NCBI RefSeq assembly: GCF_017308975.1
Contig: NZ_JADWPD010000042.1
Location: 29,156-93,155, forward strand
DNA length: 64,000 nucleotides
Direction: 5' to 3'
Source of the DNA: Amycolatopsis sp. MtRt-6
GTDB lineage: Bacteria; Actinomycetota; Actinomycetes; Mycobacteriales; Pseudonocardiaceae
Positions 33,597-42,174 of the stretch are shown one piece after another (position 1 is the first letter of the stretch; every line of letters begins with the position of its first letter). Below the pieces are notes generated by a model. It was given only the letters and a program-made list of their open reading frames with translations. It was not told where the DNA came from and ran no database searches. Position numbers and translations under genes: made by a program.

Positions 33597-33965
33597 ATGC
33601 TCGTCACCGGCTACGTCCTCACCGCGATCGTCGCGCTCGGGATCATCTACATCGGCCTCAACTACCTCTTCGCGCCGGCGAAGATCGCCGCGGGCTTCGG
33701 CTTCACCGAGGTCCCCGGAAACGCCGACACGTTTCTGAACGTCAAGGGCGGCCGTGACATCGGCGCCGGCCTGGTCCCGCTGGCCCTGATGATCTACGGC
33801 GACCCGCACGCGCTGGGCTGGCTCATGCTCGCCGCGGCCGCCTGGCCCTTCTTCGACATGCTGATCGTCCTGCGCCACCGGGGGAAGAAGGCCATCGCGT
33901 TCGGCGTCCACGGCCTGACCGCCGCCGTGATGGTCGCCGCCGCGCTGCTGCTCCTGCTCGGCTGA
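33597..33965 (+). CDS. DUF4267 small membrane protein
   Basis: 122 residues with four predicted membrane helices (LVTGYVLTAIVALGIIYIGLNYLF at the start, LLLLLG at the end). The loop GFTEVPGNADTFLNVKGGRDIGAGL is the DUF4267 signature as I recall it. ATG 33597 has GGAGGG (33585-33590). Function is unknown for the family; small inducible membrane proteins under TetR control often respond to lipophilic compounds, which is inference. Confidence 0.75.
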   Translation: MLVTGYVLTAIVALGIIYIGLNYLFAPAKIAAGFGFTEVPGNADTFLNVKGGRDIGAGLVPLALMIYGDPHALGWLMLAAAAWPFFDMLIVLRHRGKKAIAFGVHGLTAAVMVAAALLLLLG

Positions 33966-33989
33966 ACACCGCGAAACGGGCACCTGGGT

Positions 33990-33995
33990 TACGGT
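33990..33995 (+). promoter_or_regulatory. Leaderless -10 of the KhtT-like gene
   Basis: TACGGT lies 6 bases before the GTG at 34002 and no ribosome site is present, so translation probably starts at the transcript 5' end. Confidence 0.45.
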
Positions 33996-34001
33996 GGTTG
34001 G

Positions 34002-34484
34002 GTGAACGTCGAAGTAACTCCTCTGCCCGGCATCGGGGTCCGCAAGGACTTCGCCACCCGTACCGGCCGCCGCATCGGCGTCGTCACCCAGCGGGACGGC
34101 CACATCGAGCTGATCGTGTCCAAATCGGACGATCCCGATGCCTGCGCCGCCTCGATCCCGCTCACCGCGGACGAGGCCGGCGCGCTGGCCAACCTGCTCG
34201 GCGCGCCGCAGCTGGTCGCGCAGCTGACCGAGGAGCACCGCGACCTGCCGGGCATCAGCACGCGGCAGCTGCCGATCAAGCCGTCCGGCCCGTTCGACGG
34301 CCGGACGCTCGGCGACACCGCGATGCGCACCCGCACCGGCGTTTCGGTGGTCGCGGTGGCGCGGGCCGGCCAGGTGCACCCGTCGCCGACGCCGGACTTC
34401 ACGTTCACCGGCGGCGATCTGCTGGTCGCGGTCGGCACGGGCGAGGGCCTCGAAGCCGCCGCCAAGATCCTCAAGTACGGCTGA
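34002..34484 (+). CDS. KhtT-like regulatory subunit with RCK_C domain
   Basis: 160 residues, GTG start. The N-terminal half carries GIGVRKDFATRTGRRIGVVTQRDG, and the C-terminal RCK_C/TrkA-C fold contains GRTLGDTAMRTRTGVSVVAVARAG and GDLLVAVGTGEGLEA. This matches the soluble gating subunit of K+/H+ antiporters of the KhtTU type. The membrane subunit follows after 7 bases. Together they probably adjust cytoplasmic pH or potassium in response to a bound nucleotide. Confidence 0.85.
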   Translation: MNVEVTPLPGIGVRKDFATRTGRRIGVVTQRDGHIELIVSKSDDPDACAASIPLTADEAGALANLLGAPQLVAQLTEEHRDLPGISTRQLPIKPSGPFDGRTLGDTAMRTRTGVSVVAVARAGQVHPSPTPDFTFTGGDLLVAVGTGEGLEAAAKILKYG

Positions 34485-34491
34485 GCGGCCG

Positions 34492-35691
34492 ATGGACCAC
34501 ACCGCGCTGTCCTTGATCGAATTGGGGGCGGTCTTCTTCGGGCTGGGCGTGCTCGGGCGCCTGGCAGGCAAGATCGGCCTCTCCCCCATCCCGCTCTACC
34601 TGCTCGGCGGCCTCTGCTTCGGCCAGGGCGGGCTGATCCCGCTGGCCGACATCGGCGGCTTCACCCACCTGGCCGGCGAAATCGGCGTCGTGCTGCTGCT
34701 GTTGCTGCTCGGCCTCGAGTACTCCGCGGCCGAGCTGTTCACCGGGCTGCGCCGCTCGTGGACGGCGGGCCTGCTCGACATCGTCCTCAACGCGGCCCCC
34801 GGCGCCGCCGTCGCGCTGCTGCTGGGCTGGGGCCCGGTCGGCGCGATGGTGATGGCGGGCGTCACGTACATCTCGTCGTCCGGCATCGTCGCCAAGGTGC
34901 TCGGCGACCTCGGCCGGCTCGGCAACCGCGAAACGCCGGTGGTGCTGTCGATCCTCGTGTTCGAGGACCTCGCGATGGCGCTCTACCTGCCGATCCTGAC
35001 CGCGGTGCTGGGTGGTGTCTCCCTGCTCGGCGGCCTGGAGGCTGTCGGCATCTCGCTGCTGGTGATCACCGTGGTCCTGGTGGTCGCGCTGAAGTTCGGC
35101 CGGTACGTCTCCGCGGCGGTCGACAGCCCGGACCGCGAGGTGTTCCTGCTCAAGGTCCTCGGCGCGGCACTGCTGGTGGCCGGGCTGGCCTCGGCGATGC
35201 AGGTGTCGGCCGCGGTCGGCGCGTTCCTGCTCGGCATCGCGATCTCGGGCTCCACGGCGGAGAACGCGACGCACATGCTGGAGCCGCTGCGTGACCTGTT
35301 CGCCGCGGTGTTCTTCGTGGTCTTCGGGCTCAACACGAACCCGGCGTCGATCCCGCCGGTCCTCGGCTGGGCGATCGTGCTGGCGGTGGTGACGACCGCG
35401 ACGAAGGTCGCCACGGGCTGGTGGGCGGCCCGCCGTCAGGGCATCGGGAAGATGGGGCGGGCCCGTGCGGGTGCGGCGCTGGTCGCCCGGGGCGAGTTCT
35501 CGATCGTCATCGCCGGGCTGGCGGTGGCGGCGGGCGCGGTCACCGGCGAGCTGGCAGCCCTGGCCACGGCGTACGTCCTGCTGATGGCGATCCTTGGCCC
35601 GACGGCGGCCCGCGTCGTCGAGCCGATCGCCCGTGCGCTGCAGCGGAAAGCGGCCGCGCGGACGGCACCGGCCGAAGCTCAGAACACGTAG
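34492..35691 (+). CDS. K+/H+ antiporter membrane subunit (CPA2, KhtU/KefB-like)
   Basis: 399 residues, about 12-13 helices. CPA2 landmarks include LLLLLGLEYS (helix 3), YISSSGIVAKVLGDLG, the ion-site ILVFEDLAMAL, and AFLLGIAISGS. It ends shortly after the last helix with no attached RCK domain, which the upstream KhtT-like subunit supplies. The final 13 bases overlap the convergent small secreted-protein gene. Confidence 0.85.
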   Translation: MDHTALSLIELGAVFFGLGVLGRLAGKIGLSPIPLYLLGGLCFGQGGLIPLADIGGFTHLAGEIGVVLLLLLLGLEYSAAELFTGLRRSWTAGLLDIVLNAAPGAAVALLLGWGPVGAMVMAGVTYISSSGIVAKVLGDLGRLGNRETPVVLSILVFEDLAMALYLPILTAVLGGVSLLGGLEAVGISLLVITVVLVVALKFGRYVSAAVDSPDREVFLLKVLGAALLVAGLASAMQVSAAVGAFLLGIAISGSTAENATHMLEPLRDLFAAVFFVVFGLNTNPASIPPVLGWAIVLAVVTTATKVATGWWAARRQGIGKMGRARAGAALVARGEFSIVIAGLAVAAGAVTGELAALATAYVLLMAILGPTAARVVEPIARALQRKAAARTAPAEAQNT

Positions 35692-36023
35692 GTGCAGCCC
35701 GTCGCGACCAGGGGCGTCCCGCTGTAGGAGTAAGTGCTGCAGGTCGCGGTGACGTTGGTGTAGACGGCGTTCGTCGGGAACTGGTGGTAGACGGCGTTCA
35801 GCCGGGCGATCGTGAAGACGTAGGGCGCCCCGGCGTCGGCGAACCCGGCGCACGACGTGCCGAGGTTGACCGTCGGCGACGGGTAGGGAACCGAGCTGGT
35901 CCGGACGGAGACACCGGACGCGCAGGCGGTCGTGGTGGCGGCCTGCGCGACGGCGGGGACGACGACCAGCGCGGAGGCGGCGGTCACGGCGGCCAGGATC
36001 GCGCTCAGCTTCCGCATCGGCAC
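35679..36023 (-). CDS. Small secreted protein of unknown function
   Basis: 114 residues. GTG 36023 is favoured by GAGGAG; ATG 36017 is the alternative. Signal peptide LSAILAAVTAASALVVVPAVAQA is followed by an approximately 85-residue mature domain rich in Thr/Ser/Tyr with four Cys (CASG, TSCAG, ATCS, TGCTYVF), probably two disulfides. No family recognised. It is short, extracellular and stands between an antiporter and a secreted peptidase; there is no evidence they act together. Confidence 0.6.
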   Translation of the reverse strand: MPMRKLSAILAAVTAASALVVVPAVAQAATTTACASGVSVRTSSVPYPSPTVNLGTSCAGFADAGAPYVFTIARLNAVYHQFPTNAVYTNVTATCSTYSYSGTPLVATGCTYVF

Positions 36024-36122
36024 GGCGGCTCCTCGGTCGGGTGCGGGTTTTCCGAGCCTATCGCCGGAAGGTCCGGGGACAAGCGACCTTCCGGCGGGGC
36101 CCGGCTGGGCCGTCCGGCTACC

Positions 36123-37973
36123 TCACCGCAGGTCCGCCCGGCCCGCCGACGGCACGAACGCACCCGTGCCGAGGGCCGGGTGGGTCGTCGCCGCCGGGAC
36201 CACACCCGCCACCGGCACCGAAGCCGATGTCCGGGCCAGGTCCAGCGTCACCCGGCCCGGCTGGGCCGGTCCGCGGATGAAGCTGCCGTCCGTGCCGCCG
36301 ATGATCAACGCCAACGCGTGACCGCGGGGCACGATGTGGTCCGTCGACGCCAGGCGGAACGTCATCGTGTACGCCGTTCCCGGGGTCAGTGGCCGCTCCT
36401 GCGAAAGCGACGCGTAGTTCGCCAGGTCCGCCCAGCCGCGGCTGAGGATCGTGTAGCTCACCTTCTTCACGTCCGCCGTCGCCACGCGATAACAAGCGTC
36501 GTCCCCCGCGGAAGACGAGCCCCAGCACGTCTCCGCCGTGCCCGTCCTGATCCCCTCGCCGCTCCCCGCGAAGTTGCGGATCGTCGCCGGGCCGAGGTCC
36601 ACCAGCAGGGCCGACACCCGCGCCGACGTCGTGCTCGGCGTCGCCGTCACGGTGACCGACGAGGTCCCCGAGATCTGCAGGTCCGAGGGCAAGGCGCCGG
36701 TCGAGTAGGTCAAGGCCGCGCTGCCCGGGTTCGTCACCCAGGCGTCCTCGCCCAGGCCGGGGTTGTCGGTGAAGGACGCCGTCCCGGACGCCGGAGAGGT
36801 GCCCAGCGTGCCGGACGGCCCCGGCCGCAGCGTCGTGGCCAGTGCGTTCGCCGCCGGGTACGCGCTCTGGTCCACCCACTGGTCCGGCTGCCGCTCGACG
36901 CTGGCCTGCGGGCCGTTCTGGACGCCGTTGTCGATGCCCAGCAGGTAGTGGTCGAACCACCGGTGCAGCAGGTCGACCCAGTCCGCCCGCCGGTAGTCGA
37001 ACGGGTCGACGTGCCCGGTCTGGGCCAGCCAGATCTTCTTCTCGACGTTCAGCGCGGCCCACCACTGTCCGAAGTGGATGGTCTTGACGTTCAGGTCGTT
37101 GACGCCGTGGGACAGCAGCACACTGGCCCGCACGTTGCCCGCCCGCCGGACGTAGTCGCGGTCCGCCCAGAGCGGCCCGTAGTCGCCGTTCGCGGTGGCG
37201 CCGGAGGCCAGGACCTGGTTCTGCGCCGAGCAGTTCTGCCCGCTGTTGCGCGCTTCGACCGTGCGCGCGAGCCCGTCCGGGTTGAAGCCGAAGGTCGCGC
37301 CGTCCGAGCGGTAGTAGTCGTACCAGGAGCTGATCGCCGCGATCGGGACGATCGTCTTCAGCCCGGCGACACCGGTCGCCGCGACGCCGTTGGCGATCGT
37401 GCCGTCGTAGGACTTGCCGATCATCCCGACGTTGCCGGTGCTCCAGCCCGCCGACACCGCGCTGCCGCCGGTCTTGGCGCTGTAGCCGGTCACCCGGCCG
37501 TTCAGCCAGTCGACGACCTTGCGCGCGGAGTCGACGTCCGAAGCGCCACCGACGTCCGCGCAGCCGGCCGAGCGGTTCGTCCCGGCCAGGTCGACCAGCA
37601 CCACGGCGTAGCCGCGCGGCACGAAGTAGTTGTCGTAGAACAGCGGGAACTTCACCGGCTTCCCGGCGCTGTCGTAGGACTTCAGTTCGCTCTCGTTGCC
37701 GCGCCCGCAGCACGAGTAGTACGGACTGGCGTCCATGATCACCGGAACGGGTGAAGTGGCTTCGCCCGGCCGGATGATGTCCGCGGCCACGCGATCGGAC
37801 CGGCCGTCCCCGTCGCCGTCACGGCCGATGTCGACCCAGACGGTCTCGCGGATCGCCTTCGCGTAGTCGTGGATCGGCTCGCTGACCCGGGGCGCCGCGT
37901 GGGCCACCCCGGGGGCGAACGTCGGAAGGAGGATGAGCGCGAGCAGTACCAGACCGGTTCGCATACCCCTCAC
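36123..37973 (-). CDS. Secreted S15 Xaa-Pro dipeptidyl-peptidase
   Basis: 616 residues with signal peptide (TGLVLLALILLPTFAPGVAHA). The alpha/beta-hydrolase core has the nucleophile in GMIGKSYDG, the acid in SHGVNDLNV and the His in TGHVDPFDYR. The C-terminal jelly-roll (PepX_C) starts near residue 400. It removes X-Pro dipeptides from extracellular peptides. GTG 37973 is given as the start; ATG 37964 is equally possible and would leave the signal peptide intact. Confidence 0.85.
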   Translation of the reverse strand: MRGMRTGLVLLALILLPTFAPGVAHAAPRVSEPIHDYAKAIRETVWVDIGRDGDGDGRSDRVAADIIRPGEATSPVPVIMDASPYYSCCGRGNESELKSYDSAGKPVKFPLFYDNYFVPRGYAVVLVDLAGTNRSAGCADVGGASDVDSARKVVDWLNGRVTGYSAKTGGSAVSAGWSTGNVGMIGKSYDGTIANGVAATGVAGLKTIVPIAAISSWYDYYRSDGATFGFNPDGLARTVEARNSGQNCSAQNQVLASGATANGDYGPLWADRDYVRRAGNVRASVLLSHGVNDLNVKTIHFGQWWAALNVEKKIWLAQTGHVDPFDYRRADWVDLLHRWFDHYLLGIDNGVQNGPQASVERQPDQWVDQSAYPAANALATTLRPGPSGTLGTSPASGTASFTDNPGLGEDAWVTNPGSAALTYSTGALPSDLQISGTSSVTVTATPSTTSARVSALLVDLGPATIRNFAGSGEGIRTGTAETCWGSSSAGDDACYRVATADVKKVSYTILSRGWADLANYASLSQERPLTPGTAYTMTFRLASTDHIVPRGHALALIIGGTDGSFIRGPAQPGRVTLDLARTSASVPVAGVVPAATTHPALGTGAFVPSAGRADLR

Positions 37974-38081
37974 GCTGGCAGCAGCGGCGCGGGCGCACCA
38001 CGGCGGAAAGTCGGGACTGTGACAACCGGGGCTTCGCCCCGGGCCGGGGGCTTCGCCACCCGGACCCCCGAAAAGCAGGCG

Positions 38082-38834
38082 TCAGAGCTCGACGTTCCGG
38101 TAGAGCGCACCGACCTCGTTCTTGGTCAGCCGCCGGATCGAGCCGACGCGCTGGTTGCCCAGCTGGACGTCGCCGACCGCGGTGCGGACCAGCTTGAGCA
38201 CCGGGTGGCCGGCGTCCTTGAGCAGGCGGCGCACGATGTGCTTCTTGCCCTCGTGGATCACCAGCTCGACAAGCGATTTGCCGGAGTGCATGTCCTTGAC
38301 GCGGAACTGGTCGACCTTGACGATGCCGTCCGGCAGCTCCCAGCCGCGGCGCAGCTCCTTGCCGAGCCCGCGCGGCACGAGGCCGTCGACCTCGGCGAGG
38401 TAGGTCTTGAGCACCCGGTACGACGGGTGCATCAGCCGGTGGCCGAGGTCGCCGTCGTTGGTCAGCAGCAGCAGGCCCTCGGTGTTCTCGTCGAGCCGGC
38501 CGACGTGCACGACACCGGGCGTCTCCTCGTAGCGGCCGCGCAGGTAGTCGCCGACGCAGGGGCGGCCGCGGTCGTCCGACATCGTCGAGTGCACGCCCTT
38601 GGGCTTGTTCAGGGCGAGGTAGATCAGGTCGTCGCGCAGGTTCACCCGGGTGCCGTCGACGTGGATGATCGCGGTGTCCGGGTCGACGCGGCGGCCCAGC
38701 TCGGTGACGACCTCGCCGTCCACCTCGACCCGGCCGGCGACGATCAGGTCCTCCGCCGCGCGCCGGGAGGCGACCCCGGCCTGCGACAGCACCTTCTGCA
38801 GCCGGACGCCGTCGGGGTGTTCACTGGATGTCAT
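38082..38834 (-). CDS. rluB: Ribosomal large-subunit pseudouridine synthase, RsuA/RluB family
   Basis: 250 residues. An N-terminal S4 domain (VRLQKVLSQAGVASRRAAEDLI) is followed by the synthase domain, with the catalytic Asp in HVGRLDENTEGLLLLTNDG and the later KKHIVRRLLKDAGHPV. It modifies 23S rRNA uridine near the peptidyl transferase region. It overlaps scpB by 14 bases, as expected for the xerD-parA-scpA-scpB-rluB-cmk-der backbone. Confidence 0.9.
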   Translation of the reverse strand: MTSSEHPDGVRLQKVLSQAGVASRRAAEDLIVAGRVEVDGEVVTELGRRVDPDTAIIHVDGTRVNLRDDLIYLALNKPKGVHSTMSDDRGRPCVGDYLRGRYEETPGVVHVGRLDENTEGLLLLTNDGDLGHRLMHPSYRVLKTYLAEVDGLVPRGLGKELRRGWELPDGIVKVDQFRVKDMHSGKSLVELVIHEGKKHIVRRLLKDAGHPVLKLVRTAVGDVQLGNQRVGSIRRLTKNEVGALYRNVEL

Positions 38835-39762
38835 CGATGGTGTCCACTTCGGGTAGCAACGGAGCGATCGGCGGCAGGTCGTTCAGTGACGACAGCCCCA
38901 GTCGCTCCAGGAACAGCTCGGTCGTCACGTACAGCGTCCCGGTCGTCTCGGGATCGGTCCCCATCTCTTCGATGAGGCCGCGCGCGAGCAGCGTCCGGAT
39001 CACGCCGTCCACGTTCACGCCCCGCACCGCGGCAACCCGCGCGCGGGTCACCGGCTGCCGGTACGCGATCACGGCGAGGCTCTCCAGCGCGGCCCGGGTC
39101 AGCTTCGACCGCTGGCCGTCCAGCAGGAGCTTCTCCACGAACGGGGCATGGACGTCCCTAGTGTAGAACCGCCACCCTTCGCCGACGCGCCGCAGGTCGA
39201 TCCCGGAGGTCCGATCGGTGAACTTCTGCGCCATGGTCCGCAGCGCGACGACGATCCGCGACTTGGGCTGGCCGAGGGTGTCGGCGAGCAGTTCTTCGCT
39301 CGCGGGCGAGTCGACGACGAGGAGGAGCGCCTCGAGCGCGGCTTCGAGAGCCTCGTCGGAGGTGAGGTCCGGCATGGAGTCGGAGTCGCCGGCGGCGACC
39401 AGGTCGGACTCGGGATCGGCGGGCCCGGGCTCGGCGGCCGGCTCGGGCGCCGCGGCCGCTTCAGGCTCCACGGCCGCTTCAGGCTCCACGGGCGCTTCAG
39501 GCTCCACGGCCGCTTCAGGCACCACGGGCGCTTCAGGCTCCACGGCCGCTTCCCCGACCGCGGCTTCCTCCGCGACGAGGGGCGCCACCGGCTCGCCGTC
39601 CTCGGTCACCGGCTCGCCGGACAGTGCCTCGTCCAGCGCCAGCTCCGCCGCGGCTTCGGCCGGTTCCGCACCCGCGGGCGGTTCCGGGGCTTCGACCTCA
39701 GCCGCCGACTCGGCCACCGGCGGCTCGGGCGGGGAAACCTGCTCGTTGTTCTCCGGGCTCAC
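38821..39762 (-). CDS. scpB: Segregation and condensation protein ScpB with long acidic N-terminal extension
   Basis: 313 residues. Only the last approximately 185 (from LTSDEALEAALEALLLV) are the two winged helices of ScpB; these include SKSRIVVALRTM-like and TRARVAAVRGVNVDGVIRTLLARGLIEE segments. The first approximately 130 residues are Ala/Pro/Glu/Val-rich, very acidic and repetitive, with (A/P)VEPEA hexapeptides. ScpB dimers join ScpA to SMC. Start GTG overlaps the scpA stop by four bases. The extension is probably disordered; its function is unknown. Confidence 0.9.
   Translation of the reverse strand: MSPENNEQVSPPEPPVAESAAEVEAPEPPAGAEPAEAAAELALDEALSGEPVTEDGEPVAPLVAEEAAVGEAAVEPEAPVVPEAAVEPEAPVEPEAAVEPEAAAAPEPAAEPGPADPESDLVAAGDSDSMPDLTSDEALEAALEALLLVVDSPASEELLADTLGQPKSRIVVALRTMAQKFTDRTSGIDLRRVGEGWRFYTRDVHAPFVEKLLLDGQRSKLTRAALESLAVIAYRQPVTRARVAAVRGVNVDGVIRTLLARGLIEEMGTDPETTGTLYVTTELFLERLGLSSLNDLPPIAPLLPEVDTIDDIQ
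39458..39547. repeat. 18-base tandem repeat inside scpB
   Basis: Five consecutive copies of GCTTCAGGCTCCACGGSC, with one internal T-to-A change in the fourth copy and a partial sixth. They encode the VEPEA-type hexapeptides of the disordered arm. Copy number likely varies between strains. Confidence 0.85.
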
Positions 39763-40655
39763 CCGTACTCCTCTTCGTCTCCGAACGCGCGGTCCAGCTC
39801 GGCCGCCGCGGAGGCTTCCTCCTTCGTGCCGCCCGTCCAGCGGACGTGCAGCTCGGCCAGTGCCTCGCTCTGCTCGAACTGGACCGTCGCCTCGCGGTAG
39901 AGCTCCAGCAGCGCCAGGAAGCGCGCCACGATCTCCACCGTGTGCTCGCAGTCGTCGACCAGCTCGCCGAACGTCGCCTGGCCTCGCTCCGCCAGCATCA
40001 CCCGGAGGATCGCCGCGTGCTCGCGCACGGAGATGCGGCCCATGTGGATGTGGGCGATCGAGACCGTCGGCGGTGGCTTCGGCCGGAACACCGCCACCGC
40101 GATGTCGGCGAACTTCTGTGGCGTCACGCCCAGCATCACTTCGGGCAGGAGCCCGACGAACCGCTCCTCCAACGCCACCGATCGCGGGTAGCGCCGCAGC
40201 GCGTTCTGTTCCAGCTCGCCGAACAGCGCCGCCACCTGCTTGTACGCGCGGTACTGCAGGATCCGTGCGAACAGCAGGTCGCGGGCTTCGAGCAGCGCGA
40301 GGTCGTCTTCGCTCTCCACCTCGGCCGACGGCAGCAGCCGCGCCGCCTTCAGGTCCAGCAGCGTCGCCGCGATGACGAGGAACTCCGTCGTCTCGTCGAG
40401 GTTCCAGTCGGTGCCCAGCGCGCGCGTGTACGCGATGAAGTCGTCGGTGACCCGGTGCAACGCCACTTCGGTGACGTCGAGCTGGTGCTGCGAGATGAGC
40501 TGCAGCAGCAGGTCGAACGGACCCTCGAAGTTCGCCAGCCGCACCTTGAACTTCGACGTGCTCAGTTCCTCGGTGTTCACGCCTTCGGGGATCATCCCGC
40601 CGTGCACCGTCTGATGCGGCTCCGGGGCCTCCGGCGCGTCAGCCGGCTCGTCCAT
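39759..40655 (-). CDS. scpA: Segregation and condensation protein ScpA (kleisin)
   Basis: 298 residues. The N-terminal kleisin motif is KVRLANFEGPFDLLLQLISQHQLDVTEVALHRVT, the C-terminal winged helix includes SVREHAAILRVMLAERGQATFGELV. It bridges the two SMC heads. ATG 40655 overlaps the upstream stop by one base and its own stop overlaps scpB, so the set is tightly coupled. Confidence 0.95.
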   Translation of the reverse strand: MDEPADAPEAPEPHQTVHGGMIPEGVNTEELSTSKFKVRLANFEGPFDLLLQLISQHQLDVTEVALHRVTDDFIAYTRALGTDWNLDETTEFLVIAATLLDLKAARLLPSAEVESEDDLALLEARDLLFARILQYRAYKQVAALFGELEQNALRRYPRSVALEERFVGLLPEVMLGVTPQKFADIAVAVFRPKPPPTVSIAHIHMGRISVREHAAILRVMLAERGQATFGELVDDCEHTVEIVARFLALLELYREATVQFEQSEALAELHVRWTGGTKEEASAAAELDRAFGDEEEYG

Positions 40656-41059
40656 CAGCCCTCGGTTTCGCCGCCGTCTGAGCCGACCACCCGCAGCCGC
40701 TGGACCAGCACCGATTCTTCGCCGTGCTGGTCGAAGTCGGCCAGCAGCACCGCCACGGCCTCGCGCACCAGCCGGCCGCGGTCGACGACCAAGTCGTGCT
40801 TCGCGCGCAGCGTCAGCCGGGCCTGCTCCATGGCGACCAGCTCTTCGCCGGAGACGTACACGGTGATCTTCGCGTCGTGCTTGGTCCGGCCCGATCCGTG
40901 CGGGGCCGCGCTGCGGGCGAGCTGGTCCGTCCGGCCGTTACCCGCTGGCTTCGGCTTCTCGGCGGGCTCGGCCGGGGCCTGGGGAGGGAGATCGAGAGCG
41001 GGGCTGGAGGTGATGCGGAAGAGTTCCGACGCTCCGGGCAGGGAGGCGCGCCTGCTCAC
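40655..41059 (-). CDS. Conserved ParA/ScpA-linked protein, ribbon-helix-helix-like C-terminus
   Basis: 134 residues from GTG. The N-terminal 60 residues are Pro/Ala-rich and low complexity. The C-terminal half (HDAKITVYVSGEELVAMEQARLTLRAKHDLVVDRGRLVREAVAVLLADF) has the strand-helix-helix pattern of CopG/ParG-type DNA-binding proteins. It overlaps parA (GTGA) and scpA (TGATG), so all three are co-translated. A role as DNA-binding partner of the ParA-like ATPase is inferred from this setting. The fold call is by pattern, not by search. Confidence 0.65.
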   Translation of the reverse strand: MSRRASLPGASELFRITSSPALDLPPQAPAEPAEKPKPAGNGRTDQLARSAAPHGSGRTKHDAKITVYVSGEELVAMEQARLTLRAKHDLVVDRGRLVREAVAVLLADFDQHGEESVLVQRLRVVGSDGGETEG

Positions 41060-42027
41060 CGAGCGATCACCTCGCGAGCCAGCTGGCGGTACGCCGCCGC
41101 GCCGGCCGACTTGGGCGCCCAGGTCGTGATCGGCTCACCCGCGACCGTCGTCTCGGGGAACCGCACGGTGCGGTTGATGACCGTGTCGAACACGGTCTCG
41201 CCGAATGCCTCCACCACGCGAGCCATGACCTCCTTCGAATGCAGGGTTCTCGGGTCGTACATGGTGGCGAGAATCCCGACGATGTCCAGTTTGGGGTTGA
41301 GGCGTTCCTGCACCTTCTCGATGGTGTCGATCAGCAGGGCGACGCCTCGCAGACTGAAGAACTCGCACTCCAGCGGGATGATCACGCCGTCCGCGGCGGT
41401 CAGCGCGTTCACCGTGAGCAAGCCGAGCGAGGGCTGGCAGTCGACAAGAACATAGTCGTAGTCGTTCATGACCGGACGCAGGACCCGTAACAACGTGTGC
41501 TCGCGCCCTACCTCGGCGACGAGCTGGACCTCGGCGGCGGACAGGTCGATGTTGCTCGGCAGCAGGTCAACGCCGTCGACGCGGGTTTTCATCAGCACGT
41601 CGGTGGCGCTGACCGAGCGCTCCATGATGGCGTTGTAGACCGTCTGGTCCAGCTCGTGCGGCTGGATGCCGAGACCGACGGCCAGCGCGCCCTGCGGGTC
41701 GAAGTCGACGAGCAGCACCTTGCGCCCGTACTCGGCGAGGGCGGCCCCCAGGTTGATGGTCGACGTCGTCTTGCCGACGCCGCCCTTCTGGTTGCACATC
41801 GCCATGATCTTGGCCGGGCCGTGCTTGTCGAGCGGCGCCGGATCGGGGTGCTCGCGGATCGGGCGGCCGGTCGGCCCGATGCCCTCGAGCTTCACCTTCT
41901 TGCCGTTGCGCTCCTGCTGGTCGTCGCCGTCGTGGTCGATCGGTGTCGCGATGGTGACCTGGCTGAGGTTCGCCGCCGCCGACCCGGCGGACTCGGCCGG
42001 GACGGCCGGCTGGTTCGGTGTCGACAT
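41056..42027 (-). CDS. ParA-family ATPase linked to condensin genes
   Basis: 323 residues. The deviant Walker A is CNQKGGVGKTTSTINLG, Walker A' is VLLVDFDPQGAL, Walker B VLVDCQPSLGLLT. A 65-residue N-terminal extension precedes the core. This is the second, non-oriC ParA found with scpAB in actinobacteria (Rv1708 type), not the parAB locus near dnaA. It probably positions a cargo or chromosome region. ATG 42027. Confidence 0.9.
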   Translation of the reverse strand: MSTPNQPAVPAESAGSAAANLSQVTIATPIDHDGDDQQERNGKKVKLEGIGPTGRPIREHPDPAPLDKHGPAKIMAMCNQKGGVGKTTSTINLGAALAEYGRKVLLVDFDPQGALAVGLGIQPHELDQTVYNAIMERSVSATDVLMKTRVDGVDLLPSNIDLSAAEVQLVAEVGREHTLLRVLRPVMNDYDYVLVDCQPSLGLLTVNALTAADGVIIPLECEFFSLRGVALLIDTIEKVQERLNPKLDIVGILATMYDPRTLHSKEVMARVVEAFGETVFDTVINRTVRFPETTVAGEPITTWAPKSAGAAAYRQLAREVIAR

Positions 42028-42174
42028 GGCGCGAAAGCTCCTTGTTCGTCAGCGTCCGCCGCAGCCTATGTCCGGAGTCGGAGCCCCGGCAAAGCAACGC
42101 GCCGGACTCGACGGGGCAATGTCACTCGACCGTCGGTGCAGGCTACGAAGGCTGTTGACCGTTTATAGGGCCGT

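Noticed and set aside
39458..39547. Possible CRISPR array
   Set aside because: Units are 18 bases and contiguous with no spacers, in frame within scpB.
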